A stretch of DNA of 64,000 nucleotides from Scalesia atractyloides (lineage: Eukaryota; Streptophyta; Magnoliopsida; Asterales; Asteraceae), in contig CAMTDV010000013.1 of assembly GCA_947069175.1 (NCBI GenBank), positions 27,035,857 through 27,099,856 of the forward strand, given 5' to 3'. Under the pieces are notes generated by a model. The model ran no database searches. It worked only from the letters and a program-made list of their open reading frames with translations, and was not told where the DNA came from. The position numbers and the translations under genes are program-made. Within the stretch, counting starts at the first letter, position 1. The number at the start of each line of letters is the position of its first letter. Of this stretch, positions 43,981 through 55,269 are shown one piece after another.

Positions 43981-45882
43981 TGTTAAGCTTCGCATTTATG
44001 TACTTTACATATTTAGAAAGTGATATTCGTATCTATATTTTTAGAAACGTGTATTCTTATTCCATTTCCAATCTTGTAACCCGAGACTTCGATCATAATG
44101 GAAAATTCGTATATATGCCAATCATGCTTGTGTTATATGCAATCAAAATACGTGTTTAAATGCAAAACCGAGACTTATAACCTTTATTCATCATTAAAAC
44201 ACAAACCCTACTCAACCACTATATAAACAAGCCTCCTACACCTTTATTTCACTTTTCCCACACTCTTAACTCACTCAAACACTCTCAAACTACTGAAAAT
44301 ACATGCTTTTGAGCAAATTCTTGCAAGATCAAAAGTGAGCTTCAAACTCACTTTTCTTTCTCTTCTTCGTAAATTGTTTCTTCAAACTTATTTGGAACAT
44401 CACCATTTTGAGATCCAAACTTTTGTTTTGGATTAACTTTTAAAAACTTTCTATAAGCTTATTATCCATGTGGTAATCTTGCACCTACCTTGCTTCTAAC
44501 CAAACCCATGGTCATGGGGCTTAATTTTGGTTGATTCCCATAAGTTTAGAGGTCCAAATACCTCCTAAACTTTTGTTTTTAACAAGGTTCCAAGCAACCT
44601 ACAAGTGTTGAAACCCTCCAAGCTCATAGCCTTCCATGTTGTGAGACTTGTACTTGTGTGATGTGTTAACAATGGAGCTTAGACCATCCAACTATGTGTC
44701 CACTACTTCACTTGCTTTACTTTATTTGCCAACCATATGTATAAGTTACATTGTAAACTTTCTAGCAATAGAGTAACCAAACTACATCAAGTATCCAAAC
44801 ATTTGACATGGTTGGAATACACTAGTATAGTTTGAGCTCACTTGTTTACTTGGTGAATTAGATGAATACTTTTATTCTATGTTCTATTTATGACCAACCA
44901 AAATCATCAACTAAGTTGATAATTTTGTGTTTTGGTGAATCATAGAATGAGGTATAATGGATGGAAATCATCCTACCTCCTTGGATGACCATTCTTATAG
45001 TACCTTTACTTTACATTTGACAATAACGTATATGTTATCCTAATTTCCAAATACAATCCAATAATCAAATCCACAACTCACACACCTTCATTTCCCCTCC
45101 AAGGGTAACTTCGGGTTTCAAAAAAACTCAAGACTCAACGAATCACTTTCATGGACTTTCTACGCAAACCATGAGTATACTCGAATTCTCCGTTTATGCT
45201 TTAATCACTTTTGCATTGTAGCAAGTATGACTTAATCAAACACACTTAAGCACACAATCAAATTCATGAATTCAGTCAATCCACCAAACATGTTCTTTGT
45301 TATGCTTAGGTTATTCATGCTAGATACTCAAACACTCATACATGCAAACTACTTGCATTAACTATGCGCAAGCCAACCTTAACATGTATAGGAGTAGCAC
45401 ACGGCCCTTAGGAAGGGTCATTGTTAAGTATTCAATCATATACCGGTGTTACTGTTGCGATGGCATGATTACGCTTATGGAAACTATGGTTTGACATTTA
45501 GGTTGTGCATGCTAGTATGAAATTAACTTACTATTCAAAATGCCATATTGGATTCGAGACAATCTTTATACGTATGATATATAAACAAACTTATATACTC
45601 GCAAACTTTTGTTGATTGTATTTTAATACATGTTGAAGGAAATTGAGGATGACATACAAGAAAGCTACTTAGGATGAACTAGAAACGCATTTATTTGTAT
45701 TTCCTTGTCATTTGTTTATGTTGAATAAGTTGCTGTAATTTCCTTTCCAAATGTTGTACTCTTATTTAGAAATGAAATGAAATTGGTTGCGTAAGTTATT
45801 GTTACATTTAGTCATTATGAAGTCTTGAACAATCTCATTTACATCTCACTCCGATGTTTCCACCATTGATTGGGGTGTGTCA
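43981..45882 (+). mobile_element. 3' LTR of the gypsy element
   Basis: Starts TGTTAAGCTTCGC directly after the purine tract and ends GGGGTGTGTCA. Length 1902 bp. Its last 509 bp match 33668-34176 and most of its length matches the inverted copy at 34382-38859. Confidence 0.85.
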
Positions 45883-46963
45883 CTGCCCCTATATAGAAAT
45901 AGGATCTAGAGAAAACGTTGTTAAGTGTAAAAACGAATTTTAAAACCATTGAAGTTTTAAACCCCAAGAGACTATTGTTTCCATTTTCCCTTTGTGTTTG
46001 GCGTTTTGTAGAGACTAACGGTTTTTTTTTCGAACATGATCAATGACAGGAATGTTAAGTTCATTTATATAATGAGTTTTAGGCATGTGATCTTGGGCAG
46101 GAGTTATTCCACATTGAATGTAAAGCAATAAAGCCTCTGACATTTTGTTTTGCTTTTTTTATCGGTACAATAAAATCTCTGTCGTTTCAGATGCTTTATT
46201 ATTAATTTGTCACTAAGTGACGTTTTAGCATTTTTATGTTTCGTCTTATTAAGTAAGAAAGACTAGTTTATCTATATTAAACTGTTACTAATGTATAATA
46301 TCTACTAGTATATGATATCAAATATCAAATATAATATAAACTAAATTACTAAATATAGTTACCAAAAGTAAATTAATAATCTATGTAATAATTTAATTAA
46401 TATATAATATTTTATTCCTCTTATATAGTGGAAGATTTTAATGAAAAAAAATTATAAGAAAAAAAAGAAAAAAGTTTTAACCAATAAGAATTCTTCGTTT
46501 TACTTGATTTAATATTTACATTTAATATTAATATAATGGTATATTTTTAAACTTACATAGATCATTACTTTCTAGTTTTCCTTTTTATTACTTAACTAAA
46601 TTAAATCTGTAACTTATTTTTATAATATATATTTTTTCAAAAATAAAAGAAAATTAATTTAGAGTTTAGGACAAATTAATAGGTGTTTAAAATAAATTAC
46701 GAATTGTGTAGGATAAATTTAAATATGTGTAGGATAAATTTTGAAATGTGTAAAATAACTTTTTATGTGTGTAGACAAAAAAATAGTGTAAAGAACGATA
46801 CTCTTTATGAGTAATTAAATAGTTAAAAATAGTACTAAATGAGATCAAAGAAAAATTAATTAATATTTTACAATTGTACCCTTTGTTTTTTTTCTCGATT
46901 AAAATTTATTCTTAAATGAACCTCCCCTACTTATTATATATATTATATATGATCGAATTCTAG
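45883..46963. other. AT-rich unassigned DNA
   Basis: Very AT-rich with T-runs. No gene, repeat array or element end that I can support. Confidence 0.5.
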
Positions 46964-47117
46964 AGTGAACACTAGTATATTTGTGAACGAAGTGAATAAA
47001 TGATGACTATTAATTTAAATCGTAAAATACACCGGTATATTTTCATCCAATCTTGGCCATTGATTTACACTTGTGTATTGATAATCAAGTGCTAGGATTA
47101 GTTCACTAGTGTTCACT
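46964..47117. mobile_element. Small MITE with 13-bp inverted ends
   Basis: AGTGAACACTAGT at 46964-46976 and its perfect complement at 47105-47117, 154 bp overall, non-coding. No clear target duplication, so class is unassigned. Confidence 0.5.
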
Positions 47118-47234
47118 ATTTATAGGTTATCACATTAAAATAATGTTTTTAATACCATAAACGTTCAATGGTTTTTTTAAGGGTCTACATATTCACACAC
47201 CCACCTACATGTTTCCACACCTTTAAGACGGGTT

Positions 47235-47471
47235 GTCTAGACCTAGACAGGGCGTCTAGGGTTCCTTTCTCCGACCACATTCCAGCCCTCGTATAATGTC
47301 AAATCAGTCACATCAGACGGGTTGTCTAGCCCTAGACGGAGCTCGAAGACGACCTGCCCAAGACGTGTCGTCTAGACCTAGACGACCCGTCTTGGAGGTT
47401 GATTTTGACTTTGGTGGTCTGCATGCATGTGAGTAAAGTAGTAAAGTGATACGCCCCGTCTAGGCCTAGAC
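47235..47471. promoter_or_regulatory. TAGACGACC palindrome array, left end of Mutator-like element
   Basis: GTCTAG-NN-CTAGAC units lie at 47235-47248, 47324-47337, 47363-47390 (28 bp, one mismatch) and 47458-47471 (fully self-complementary). Related units occur at 49213-49378, 49647-49660 and 51074-51087, around two coding modules. Binding-site function is inferred. Confidence 0.7.
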
Positions 47472-47739
47472 GAGGCATATATTTCTTTGTTAAATAGAGC
47501 CATGCAGAGCATTTTATATCATAGGCAACATGTAATTTGTCGAAATTCTCTACGTCTTCTTCTTTGCTTATATTACTTCATCTGATATCATTCAAAGGTG
47601 GTGAAATGTCATCATACTAGGAATGAAACTATTTCTTTGGCCGTATTCTGGTGAGTAATAGGTGCCCGAAGCCAATCCGGTAACATTTATTAGGTTAAAG
47701 TACTTGTTCTTTAATTATTTACTAATGATGATATCGTTG

Positions 47740-49235
47740 TTAGGAGGAGACCGTCCTTCCCGATTCTAACGAGCAAGAGGAGGTTGTGTCAAGTGTACAA
47801 GGAAATCAAAACAGACCGTTTCTAGATTTGAACGAGCTTCCTCCCGTTGATGAAATATCCCATGTGGACGACTTGTACCAAGTTGATGCACCATGTTATC
47901 CTGCGCAACATGGGTTCCAGATTATGGATACGGTGTGAATATTCGTACGTGCAACAACACGGTCCGGATGGATACGGAGGAGACGGTTACGAAAGTTACA
48001 ATGTAACATAGTGTTTGTACGGTCAAGAAGTCTATCATGATGGTGGAGGTTATGGTGGTGAGGCACCCCCATGCGCAGGCAATCCGTACCTCACAGAGAT
48101 GGTATCAAAACTTATTTATTTATGTTGGGCAGTTGAGTAAACATAAAATCTAGCATAACGCTATTGATGTTACAGGTTTTCAACTCTCTAGATGAGCTAA
48201 AAAACTGGGCACAGGAAACGGCAAAGGTAGATGGTTTCATTATGGTGACCTGATGATTAAAGAAAATTGGTGGAAGGACCGGGAGGGTATGGCTTGAATG
48301 TGAGCGTGGTGGTAGCACCATACTACAGCAATGGTTAGAAAAGCTGGAAGCAAGAAAACCGGTTGCCCGTTTTACTTGGTGGCTGTGCGAGACCATCCGT
48401 GTGAAACATGGGGGATAAAAGGGGGAAAGAATGAACATGACCACGAACTCTATGAGGACCTGTCGGACCACGCGTTTGTGCGAAGGTTTACTCCTAACGA
48501 ATAAAAATTGATCGAGCAACTGACAACTCAAAACATGGAGCCGCACATATATTTTCAAACGATAAGGAAGCAGTTTCCCGATAGTTTCTATGTTTAGAAA
48601 GACGTTCAAAACGCAGTTCAGAAGATTAGGGCCGAACAAAGATACGAACTGACTCCCATGCAGTCGCTAGAAAACATCTTTATTACAAACGAATTTATTT
48701 ACGAGACATGGGAGGAACCCGAAACAGAGGTCGTTACAGAAATCTTCTTTGTTATCCCTACTCGAGTGAAATGTGGTGTGCGTTCCCGCACATTTTGCTG
48801 ATCGATTCCACGTACAAGACGAACGTATACACATGCCATTTCTCCAGATAGTTGGTATGACGCCCACCATCGTTTTGTACCGCGCATGCCATTATCTACA
48901 AAGAGCGTAGTGATAACTTTGTATGAGTGCTTGAGAGGATCTGGTCAATGTTGGACGAATGTATGGAGCCACGTGTGATTGTAACGGATAGAGACCTGAC
49001 CTTAATTAACGCGTGTGCTAAGGTTTTTCCAAACGCCTCTCGATATCTTTGTAGGTTTCACATACAACAGAATATTTGTAAGCACTGCAAGAGCGCTTCA
49101 CAGAAGAAGACTGGCAAAAATTTTTGTCATCCTGGGGAGATTGCGTGAGTCTCCATCAATACCCATATACGAGTACAACTTGCGCAACCTGCAAAAGCGA
49201 CTTTGTACCCCTGAGTTAGGCCTAGACGGGTTGTA
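47740..49235 (+). pseudogene. FAR1-type Mutator-like transposase (broken)
   Basis: An acidic N-terminus with LDLNELPP (47818-47845) precedes FNSLDELKNWAQETAK, LECERGG, RDHPCETWGIKGGKNEHDHELYEDL and FVRRFTPNE, a FAR1-like zinc-binding DNA-binding domain. LIDSTYKTNV near 48796 supplies the first catalytic Asp. VLERIWSMLDECMEPRVIVTDRDLTLINA with CRFHIQQNICKHC (48927-49148) gives the second Asp. The region of the third acid and the SWIM finger are absent; the frame runs into a palindrome array at 49213. It would bind and cut element ends in the nucleus. Many stops show it is dead. Confidence 0.8.
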
Positions 49236-49410
49236 ATTAACCACCTGGAGTCCTTTACAGCTCAGAGTGGTTAATTACCATTTTACCCCTGAATTAGGCC
49301 TAGACGGATTGTAATTCAGGGGTAAAATAGTCTTTCACCACTTATTTCATACGGGTCGTCTAGACCTAGACGACCCGTCTATGCCTCGTATATGACTCGC
49401 CAGCCTAGAC
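49208..49410. promoter_or_regulatory. TAGACGACC palindrome array after the transposase
   Basis: Includes a perfect 28-bp palindrome (49351-49378, arms ACGGGTCGTCTAG) and a direct repeat of CCCCTGARTTAGGCCTAGAC 78 bp apart (49208 and 49286). A further unit is at 49647-49660. Confidence 0.75.
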
Positions 49411-49789
49411 GACCAGCCACATACGACCAACAAACACACAAACATACGTATTCTAGTCCTTTGATCGTATTTGGAGTGTATTTTTGACGAAATCAAGCAT
49501 CTCTGGTACATATTTTCACCTAAACTTCATTAATCTTTAATGTATTATGCATTTAGACCGTAGATTGTGTGTGAATTTGATGATTTTTTGGGTTTTTGGG
49601 GCTGTGTTCTTCATGTATTTGGGGTTTTTGTTGAACAAGACGGGGCGTCTACCCCTAGACGACCCCCTTAGACGACCAGCTTTTTTATACTAACATATAT
49701 AATTTGTTTATATTATGTGTTATAAGTAGATTATTTTTATTAATAATCGTTATTATTTGTGTTATATTTTTATTATTATCGCATATTGG

Positions 49790-50710
49790 TTATAGAGGAG
49801 ATTGGAGATCAGATACACGGGGATCCACATCCGCTTGGTCGGCGATGGGCTCCGCAAGCGTCGGCGGATCCGCTACACGGCCACCCCTATCTTGATTTCC
49901 CGCCCGACACCGAGGCCGCCGTTTTTGCGGGAAGCTACGTCGGATGCACATCGGATCGCACGCGGTGGTCGACTAGGATCGCACGACCTCGCCAAGTACT
50001 TCACCTCCGCCAATCACCAGCAAGAGCGCGACTTTTTGTATGGGGGAGTACGTCATCATGATTGCCCGGTCGTTGGGTCACATGTCGAAGACAGACCCAC
50101 ACTTGCCGCAAGCCATACCGTCGACGTGGATGGGTTTTCAAACCTTACAAGGGATCAAGTTGGTGAAGAGGTTCGGCGTGCTAGGCGAGCAGTTTAAAAC
50201 CCGTGCAGGTGAGCCATGGATTTCAGAGCCGCTGCCAGATCAGATCGATCCAGTCTATCCGCCGGCAGATGAGGCAGCGGTCGTCCAAGAGCCTCCGGTA
50301 GATTTAGACGGACCGGCACCACCACTGCCACCACCACCTCACGGGGTGCCCCAGTTTCCGCAGCACGTTATTCCAGGTCATGCCCCGGGAGGTGCAACAT
50401 TCACGCGCTTACGAGTTGACATCGACAGGCTTATGGATCTTATGGGCTAGGTGGTTCGGGAGTTACAGGATAGACGAGAGAGAGACGGGATACCTCCCAT
50501 ACCGCTCCCCCACCTCGAGTACCACATCATTAGCAACAGCCACAGCAGCCAGATCCCGACTCCAACTCGTATGCATAGACGTTTGGTATTTAGTATTCAG
50601 CTGTACAGATACATATTGTTATGGATGTACAAAGTTATGTTATATATGTTATATCTGTTATATTTAACTTTGTTTTCAGTTATTCGATTACTTGATGATT
50701 GTTTGTGTTA
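49790..50710 (+). pseudogene. GC-rich second coding module, unrecognised
   Basis: A markedly GC-richer stretch than its surroundings. Joined frames read GDPHPLGRRWAPQASAD, FTSANHQQERDFLYGEYV, IMIARSLGHMSKTDPHLPQAIPS, GEQFKTRAGEPW, a Pro-rich part and LRVDIDRLMDLMG before a TAG at 50448-50450; VVRELQDRRERDGIPP continues beyond it. I do not recognise a family. The palindrome arrays on both sides suggest it is the second gene of the Mutator-like element. It may be an accessory protein or captured host sequence. Confidence 0.5.
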
Positions 50711-52190
50711 AATCGACATTGAAATGTAATACGGAAACAACATATAGTACTTGCATTCTTCTTAAAATGTTGAAAATAATATTAAATTTAAATATTATAT
50801 TTTAAAAAAATAAAATGTAAAAACAATTAAATATTTAAACGATCGAAAACGCTAACTTTTTTTTATATGATAAACAAAACTGTTTAAAAAATTTTAAAAA
50901 TTTCAAATTACGCCACCAAAAAAATATGAACCTTCAACAACAACCAATTTACCCCACCAAAACACCATTTTCCAACTAAAAAAACCATGGTGTCTAGACA
51001 GCCCAACTACACATAAATTTTCACCTCCTGCCATGCACCTGCTGACCCCTAAAAATCAATTCCTAGACGGGTCGTCTAGTCCTAAACGACTTGTCTAAGG
51101 CCCAAGGATGACCAAATAGGCAGCAAAGATGTCCGGATAGATTGAGATTTCTTAACGTTCTTGAAACTTGTTCAGCTCCTGCATGTTGGCAGGCCATCAA
51201 ATCTCACTTAGCATCCCCGTCAAGACACATCACCTCCCACCATTATACTTCTTTTCAACCCATCCTTCTTTCACTTCTCCCCAACCTTCGGGCAACAATA
51301 ACGAAAAAAGAAAAGGACGAATCACAAGTTTTCTCCCGTGACACCTTCAACAAACCACAAATCAAACGAAGAAAAACCCTTAGTCGCATCACGTAAGCAA
51401 GATCCTCCCTGTGTAGAAATTTTCAGGTTATTTTTCAAGTTTTTTGTTGATGTTTGTTAGCATGTCTTTAAATCTCTTATGGATGTTTTCTCTTTGGGTT
51501 GTGATCTGTGAAGCTGTCTGTAGATAATCTCGTTAATTAGGGTTTACTATTCACAAGGTTGGTGGGTTCTAAGGATGGAATTGGGGTTTGGGAGGCTAAT
51601 GTATAGTTGTGTCCAACGTTTTAAGTGTCAACAAATGGTTTTTTCGATTTCTTAATTATTTTTTTTAGGTTTTCTTGTATGTTGTCTTTGAAAAATGTGT
51701 GTTTACTCATGGAGTGTGAAAAGAATACGTGGTTAACCGTATGTGCTTCTCCAGAGCTTGTTACTTTGATATTTGAGTGGGGTATTATTTTTAGGTGCCA
51801 TTTAAATAACATTGTTAGTGTGATGTTTGAGTGGGGGTATATTTTTGTGTGCGAACGGCTTTTGTGCAGCGAGTCGGAGTAAAAAGACATGGTGGCTACC
51901 ACTCGCGGGTCTAGTCAGTTAAAACGGAAGAATGATTCTAAGCCAGAAGTAATATGTCTTAGTTCTGGTTATGCTTTGGATGCATGAGTTTTAACTTTAC
52001 ATGTCTTCTTGAAAATTAGGAACAAAATCGAGAGAAAATCTGAAGGACAAGGTATGCATGCATATATTGGATTCAAGTGATAGAGTCGGCTTACGCTCCC
52101 AAGAGAGTGATGGTGACCCGCTCGTCAAGTAAAAAACGCCAGGGAGTGGTTTTTACTACCAAGGATCCTAAACACTAGCGGAAGAAAAGG
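50711..52190. other. Non-coding DNA with the last palindrome unit
   Basis: AT-rich up to 51050. A palindrome relative lies at 51074-51087, probably near the right end of the Mutator-like element. After 51130 no supported exon is seen. Confidence 0.4.
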
Positions 52191-52199
52191 AAGGTTGGT

Positions 52200-52485
52200 G
52201 TACAACCAGAGATATGGATCTTGAAAACACATTGTCAAGGAGGCTATCAAGGAAACGAGCTTTGCAGGTCTAATCGGTTTAACTATTGACGGAAAACTGA
52301 GGCATCTATGCAATGCTATTACAACCCTGTAGCCCAGACACAAGGAGGTTCTCAAGGAAATGGGCTTTTCAAGTCTGATGGGGTTTACCGTTAACGGTAT
52401 TTCTGAGAAGCTAGTGTATCACGTTGTTGACAAGTTTGACCCCGCTAGTATGACGCTGAAACTGGGGAGCGGCCGACCCAACTAG
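52200..52485 (+). pseudogene. Fragment resembling Ulp1/Mutator-associated plant protein
   Basis: KEMGFSSLMGFTVNG, KLVYHVVDKFDPASM and LKLGSGRP (52360-52485) resemble the region before the DUF/Ulp1 part of proteins carried by plant Mutator elements. An earlier copy of the same 30-codon segment (KEAIKETSFAGLIGLTIDG, from 52228) precedes it, a tandem duplication within the gene. A TAG follows at 52483. The assignment is from memory of the FDP and MGF motifs, so confidence is modest. Confidence 0.4.
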
Positions 52486-52578
52486 ATGCGCCCTTGATAA
52501 TTATGACTAGTGTGGGTTTATTGTTGATTACGTTTATTATTCGACAACGTTTTGTGTTTGATATCTACTTCTGTTTTC

Positions 52579-53124
52579 TGAAGACATGTAATCAAGATCA
52601 TCCGAAGGCCGAAAGGGTTATCCGTTTTATTTATCTCGTATTTAATTTAATGGGTCAAAACACTTTGTTTTATTTTGTATGGGCAGAAGGCCAAGTTAGT
52701 TATTATGGTCGAATATTACAAGTCCGGTCAAATGGGTCGATATGGGCTAGTGGGCCGGGAATAGGACCGAATCGGTGTGAGGAGTAGTGGTTATCAAGGA
52801 TCGACACCTCCTTGATCGACGTGACTGTAGAGGGTATTGACATACCCTTTGGTGAAGAAACACGTCTCCTCAAGTCACACCCTTTCAACCCTATAAATAC
52901 CCGGTTCCATCCCTAGTTCTAAAAAACAATATTCTGATTATCAAGTTCGTTTGATTCAATTCGGTTAGTTTTACGGTTAAAGTTTCATAGTTTGTTCAGT
53001 TTGATTACATTTGATACAATGATAACTACTTGGTGCAAAGTCTGTGTTGATTATGTTTACAATTGTCATCACTTGCGCTCTCTTTCACAATGGTCCTGGA
53101 AACCTGTACGTGATGATACCAACA
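52579..53124 (+). mobile_element. 5' LTR of element D
   Basis: Contains TATAAATA at 52892-52899. Pairs with 54716-55264; the 3' copy has a short insertion near 54920. Confidence 0.93.
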
Positions 53125-53125
53125 T

Positions 53126-53137
53126 TGGTATTAGAGC
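53126..53137 (+). other. Primer-binding site of element D
   Basis: TGGTATTAGAGC follows the LTR by one base and differs by one base from the Met-tRNA complement in element B. Confidence 0.9.
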
Positions 53138-53139
53138 CG

Positions 53140-53514
53140 AAGGTTCTGTGAAGTCAGAGAACGTAGATGATGACTACGATGATCATTTGAGGGTAGACAA
53201 AGGAAAATCGGTGATGTCCGATTTCGGTGATCTCAAAGTTCGTGGCGGAAAGAGCAGCCGGGCAGGAAAAAATCGGTTAGTTAGCCATCCACACGATCTT
53301 GGAAATCGCCAGTGAAAAGTTTTCCCAAGAAAATGATCCCCAAGGGTTTCGCGAAGAAGTCCAGTTTCAAAAAAAGTGCACAGGTGCAAGAATACCAAGG
53401 AAAGCAGGGTTTCATTGTTTCAGATGTCATGAATTCGGTCATATTGCGTCAGTATGTCCAAGTAAGTACGTTAACCTTTCCCCTCTACCCATTGAAAGCA
53501 ATTTACATTGTTAG
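53140..53514 (+). pseudogene. Element D: basic region and zinc knuckle
   Basis: An acidic start (DDDYDDHLRVDKGKS) leads to Lys/Ser-rich sequence and CFRCHEFGHIASVC at 53416-53460, a perfect CCHC knuckle. A frameshift near 53300 separates the first part from the knuckle frame. The usual gag core is absent. The knuckle is expected to bind RNA, which may let the element enter particles of a helper. Confidence 0.8.
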
Positions 53515-53520
53515 CGATAC

Positions 53521-54102
53521 TTGCGAGGAGACTTCAGATCAATTTGGGTAGTGGATCCAAGTTACAAAACGCACATAACCGGGAATAGGATCGTGTTTAA
53601 GCATTATTTTGGGGTGATGACAAATGAGAAAAGGAAGGATTTCTCGTTTGTGCATGGGATTGGAGAAGTTAGAATCCCGGTGGATGGAAAAGAAAAAACA
53701 ATTCCTTGTGCTAGTTATGTGCCTAGTCTCGAAAAGAACGTTTTGAGTCTAGAGCAATTATTATACCAAGGAATCGAGACGCTCACATCTGGTGATACAT
53801 GCGTCTTGAAGAAGATGTTCGGTAGTAGGACAATGGGTATCGATTTCTTTGAAGACAGGTCGGAAGTTGATCTCGAGCACGAATATCTCGACAAATTCTA
53901 TGACAACCTCGATGTAGACAACGGTCATAAAGATGAAAAAGCAAAATTGCAAGAATGTGTCGAAGATTACTACGAAAGGGAATTCAAGAAGGATCGAGAA
54001 AGAAAGTTATCTGGTGAAGGTCCGTCAGGGACAAGCAAGGAAGAGATTGTCTATTTCAAAGAAAATGAAGACGGGTTTTCTAGCATACTTCAAAGGAGTT
54101 AA
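53521..54102 (+). CDS. Element D: protease-like domain with acidic tail
   Basis: A 193-codon open frame. WVVDPSYKTHITGN aligns by pattern with the copia protease start WxxDSGCxxHxTG, but the catalytic Ser-Gly is Pro-Ser, so peptidase activity is not expected. FSFVHGIGEV and ASYVPSLEKNVLSLEQL follow as in copia proteases. The second half is a charged Glu/Lys/Asp region. The domain was kept as a fold without its active site, or decayed in place. It links the knuckle to the ARID part. Confidence 0.7.
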   Translation: MRGDFRSIWVVDPSYKTHITGNRIVFKHYFGVMTNEKRKDFSFVHGIGEVRIPVDGKEKTIPCASYVPSLEKNVLSLEQLLYQGIETLTSGDTCVLKKMFGSRTMGIDFFEDRSEVDLEHEYLDKFYDNLDVDNGHKDEKAKLQECVEDYYEREFKKDRERKLSGEGPSGTSKEEIVYFKENEDGFSSILQRS

Positions 54103-54249
54103 AAATAATCCGTCAGAATCGAAGGAAGAGATTCGAGAGAAGGCGGTGGCTTTATCAAAACAAGAAAAGGATGTTGTCGAAGGACAACATTATAATTGAA
54201 AGTTTCCTAGAGACTGACGATCTCATCTCACAACACGAAGAATTGGCGA

Positions 54250-54674
54250 ATCATTAAAAATTCTATGACGCCTCCTTTGAAGAAATTATTATTTGGTTCA
54301 TACCGTGCTTTCTGGGAATTATCAAGGAGAATACAATGCCGCCTTCTCTACTCAATGGACGCGATGTAAGTTTAATACTTTTACACCGTCTCGTACATGT
54401 AAAAGGCGGGTTCAAGAAGGTTATGGAAGATGATGCATGGGATGAAGTCGCACTCTAGTATGGATACGAAGCGGATGATGCACAAGTGATCAAGGTCGCC
54501 TACATCTATTACCTGGAACTTGTCGAATGGTATTTCAATTTCATGAAGGGCGAAAGAGCGAAGCAAAGGAAGGAAGCGGCGAAGGATTCAAGTCATGGTT
54601 GGATAGAAGGTGATTCAAGCGAGGGTGAAAACGATTTGGTGATCGTGGTCGAGGTCACCGACAACGACAAGTGA
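54250..54674 (+). pseudogene. Element D: ARID-like DNA-binding domain
   Basis: In one frame: FYDASFEEIIIWF, KENTMPPSLLNGRDVSLILL (54327-54386), HVKGGFKKVMEDDAWDEVA, a TAG at 54456-54458, then YGYEADDAQVIKVAYIYYLELVEWYF and a basic tail to 54674. The pattern of PP-L-GR-V-L, GG-V, W-VA and K-Y-YL is that of ARID/BRIGHT domains, which bind AT-rich DNA in nuclear proteins. The stop breaks this copy. I recall ARID proteins with CCHC knuckles amplified in Asteraceae, consistent with spread by this kind of element. Confidence 0.7.
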
Positions 54675-54715
54675 AGAAGCTCGGAAGTTCCGATCTTCTT
54701 GCTTAAGGCGGTGAA

Positions 54716-55264
54716 TGAAGACATGTAATAAGATCATCCGAAGGCCGAAAGGGTTACGCGTTTTATTTATCTTGTATTTAGTTTAGTGGGTCAAAACACT
54801 TTGTTTTATTTTGTATGGGCAGAAGGCCAAGTTAGTTATTATGGGTCGAATATTACAAGTCCGGTTAAGTGGGTCGATATGGGCTAGTGGGCCGGAATGG
54901 ACCGAATCAGTGTGAGGAGTGATAGCCACTATAACGGTTATCAAGGATCGACACCTCCTTGATCGAGGTGACTGTAGAGGGCATCGACATACCCTTTACT
55001 GAAGAAACACGTCTCCTCAAGTCACACCTTTTCAACCCTATAAATACCCGGTTCCATCTCTAGTTCTAAAAAAACAATATTCTGATTATCGAGTTCGTTG
55101 ATTCAATCATTCGGTTAGTTTTACGGTTCAGTTTCATAGTTTGATTACGTTTGATACAATGAAAACTACTTGGTGCAAAGTCTGTTTTGATTATGTTTAC
55201 AAATGTCATCACTTGCGTTCTCGTTCACAATGGTCCTAGAAACCTGTACGTGATGATACCAACA
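54716..55264 (+). mobile_element. 3' LTR of element D
   Basis: Preceded by a weak purine tract (TTAAGGCGGTGAA, 54703-54715). TATAAATA at 55039-55046. Confidence 0.93.
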
Positions 55265-55269
55265 TTTTC

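Larger units (their letters stand above)
52579..55264 (+). mobile_element. LTR element D carrying an ARID domain
   Basis: A complete 2686-bp LTR element. LTRs 52579-53124 and 54716-55264 begin TGAAGACATG and end GATACCAACA. TTTTC flanks both ends (52574-52578 and 55265-55269). A Met-tRNA primer site is at 53126-53137. The 1.6-kb interior has a basic region, a CCHC knuckle, a copia-like protease domain without its active site and an ARID-like DNA-binding domain, but no integrase, RT or RNase H, so it must depend on other elements. The LTRs are closely similar by eye, so the insertion is relatively young. Confidence 0.93.

Noticed and set aside
51142..51396. Possible first exon of a host gene
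   Set aside because: A short open frame without motif, splice partner or homologue that I can name.
54250..54674. ARID segment as a host gene exon
   Set aside because: It lies between paired LTRs with target-site duplications, in line with the knuckle frame.
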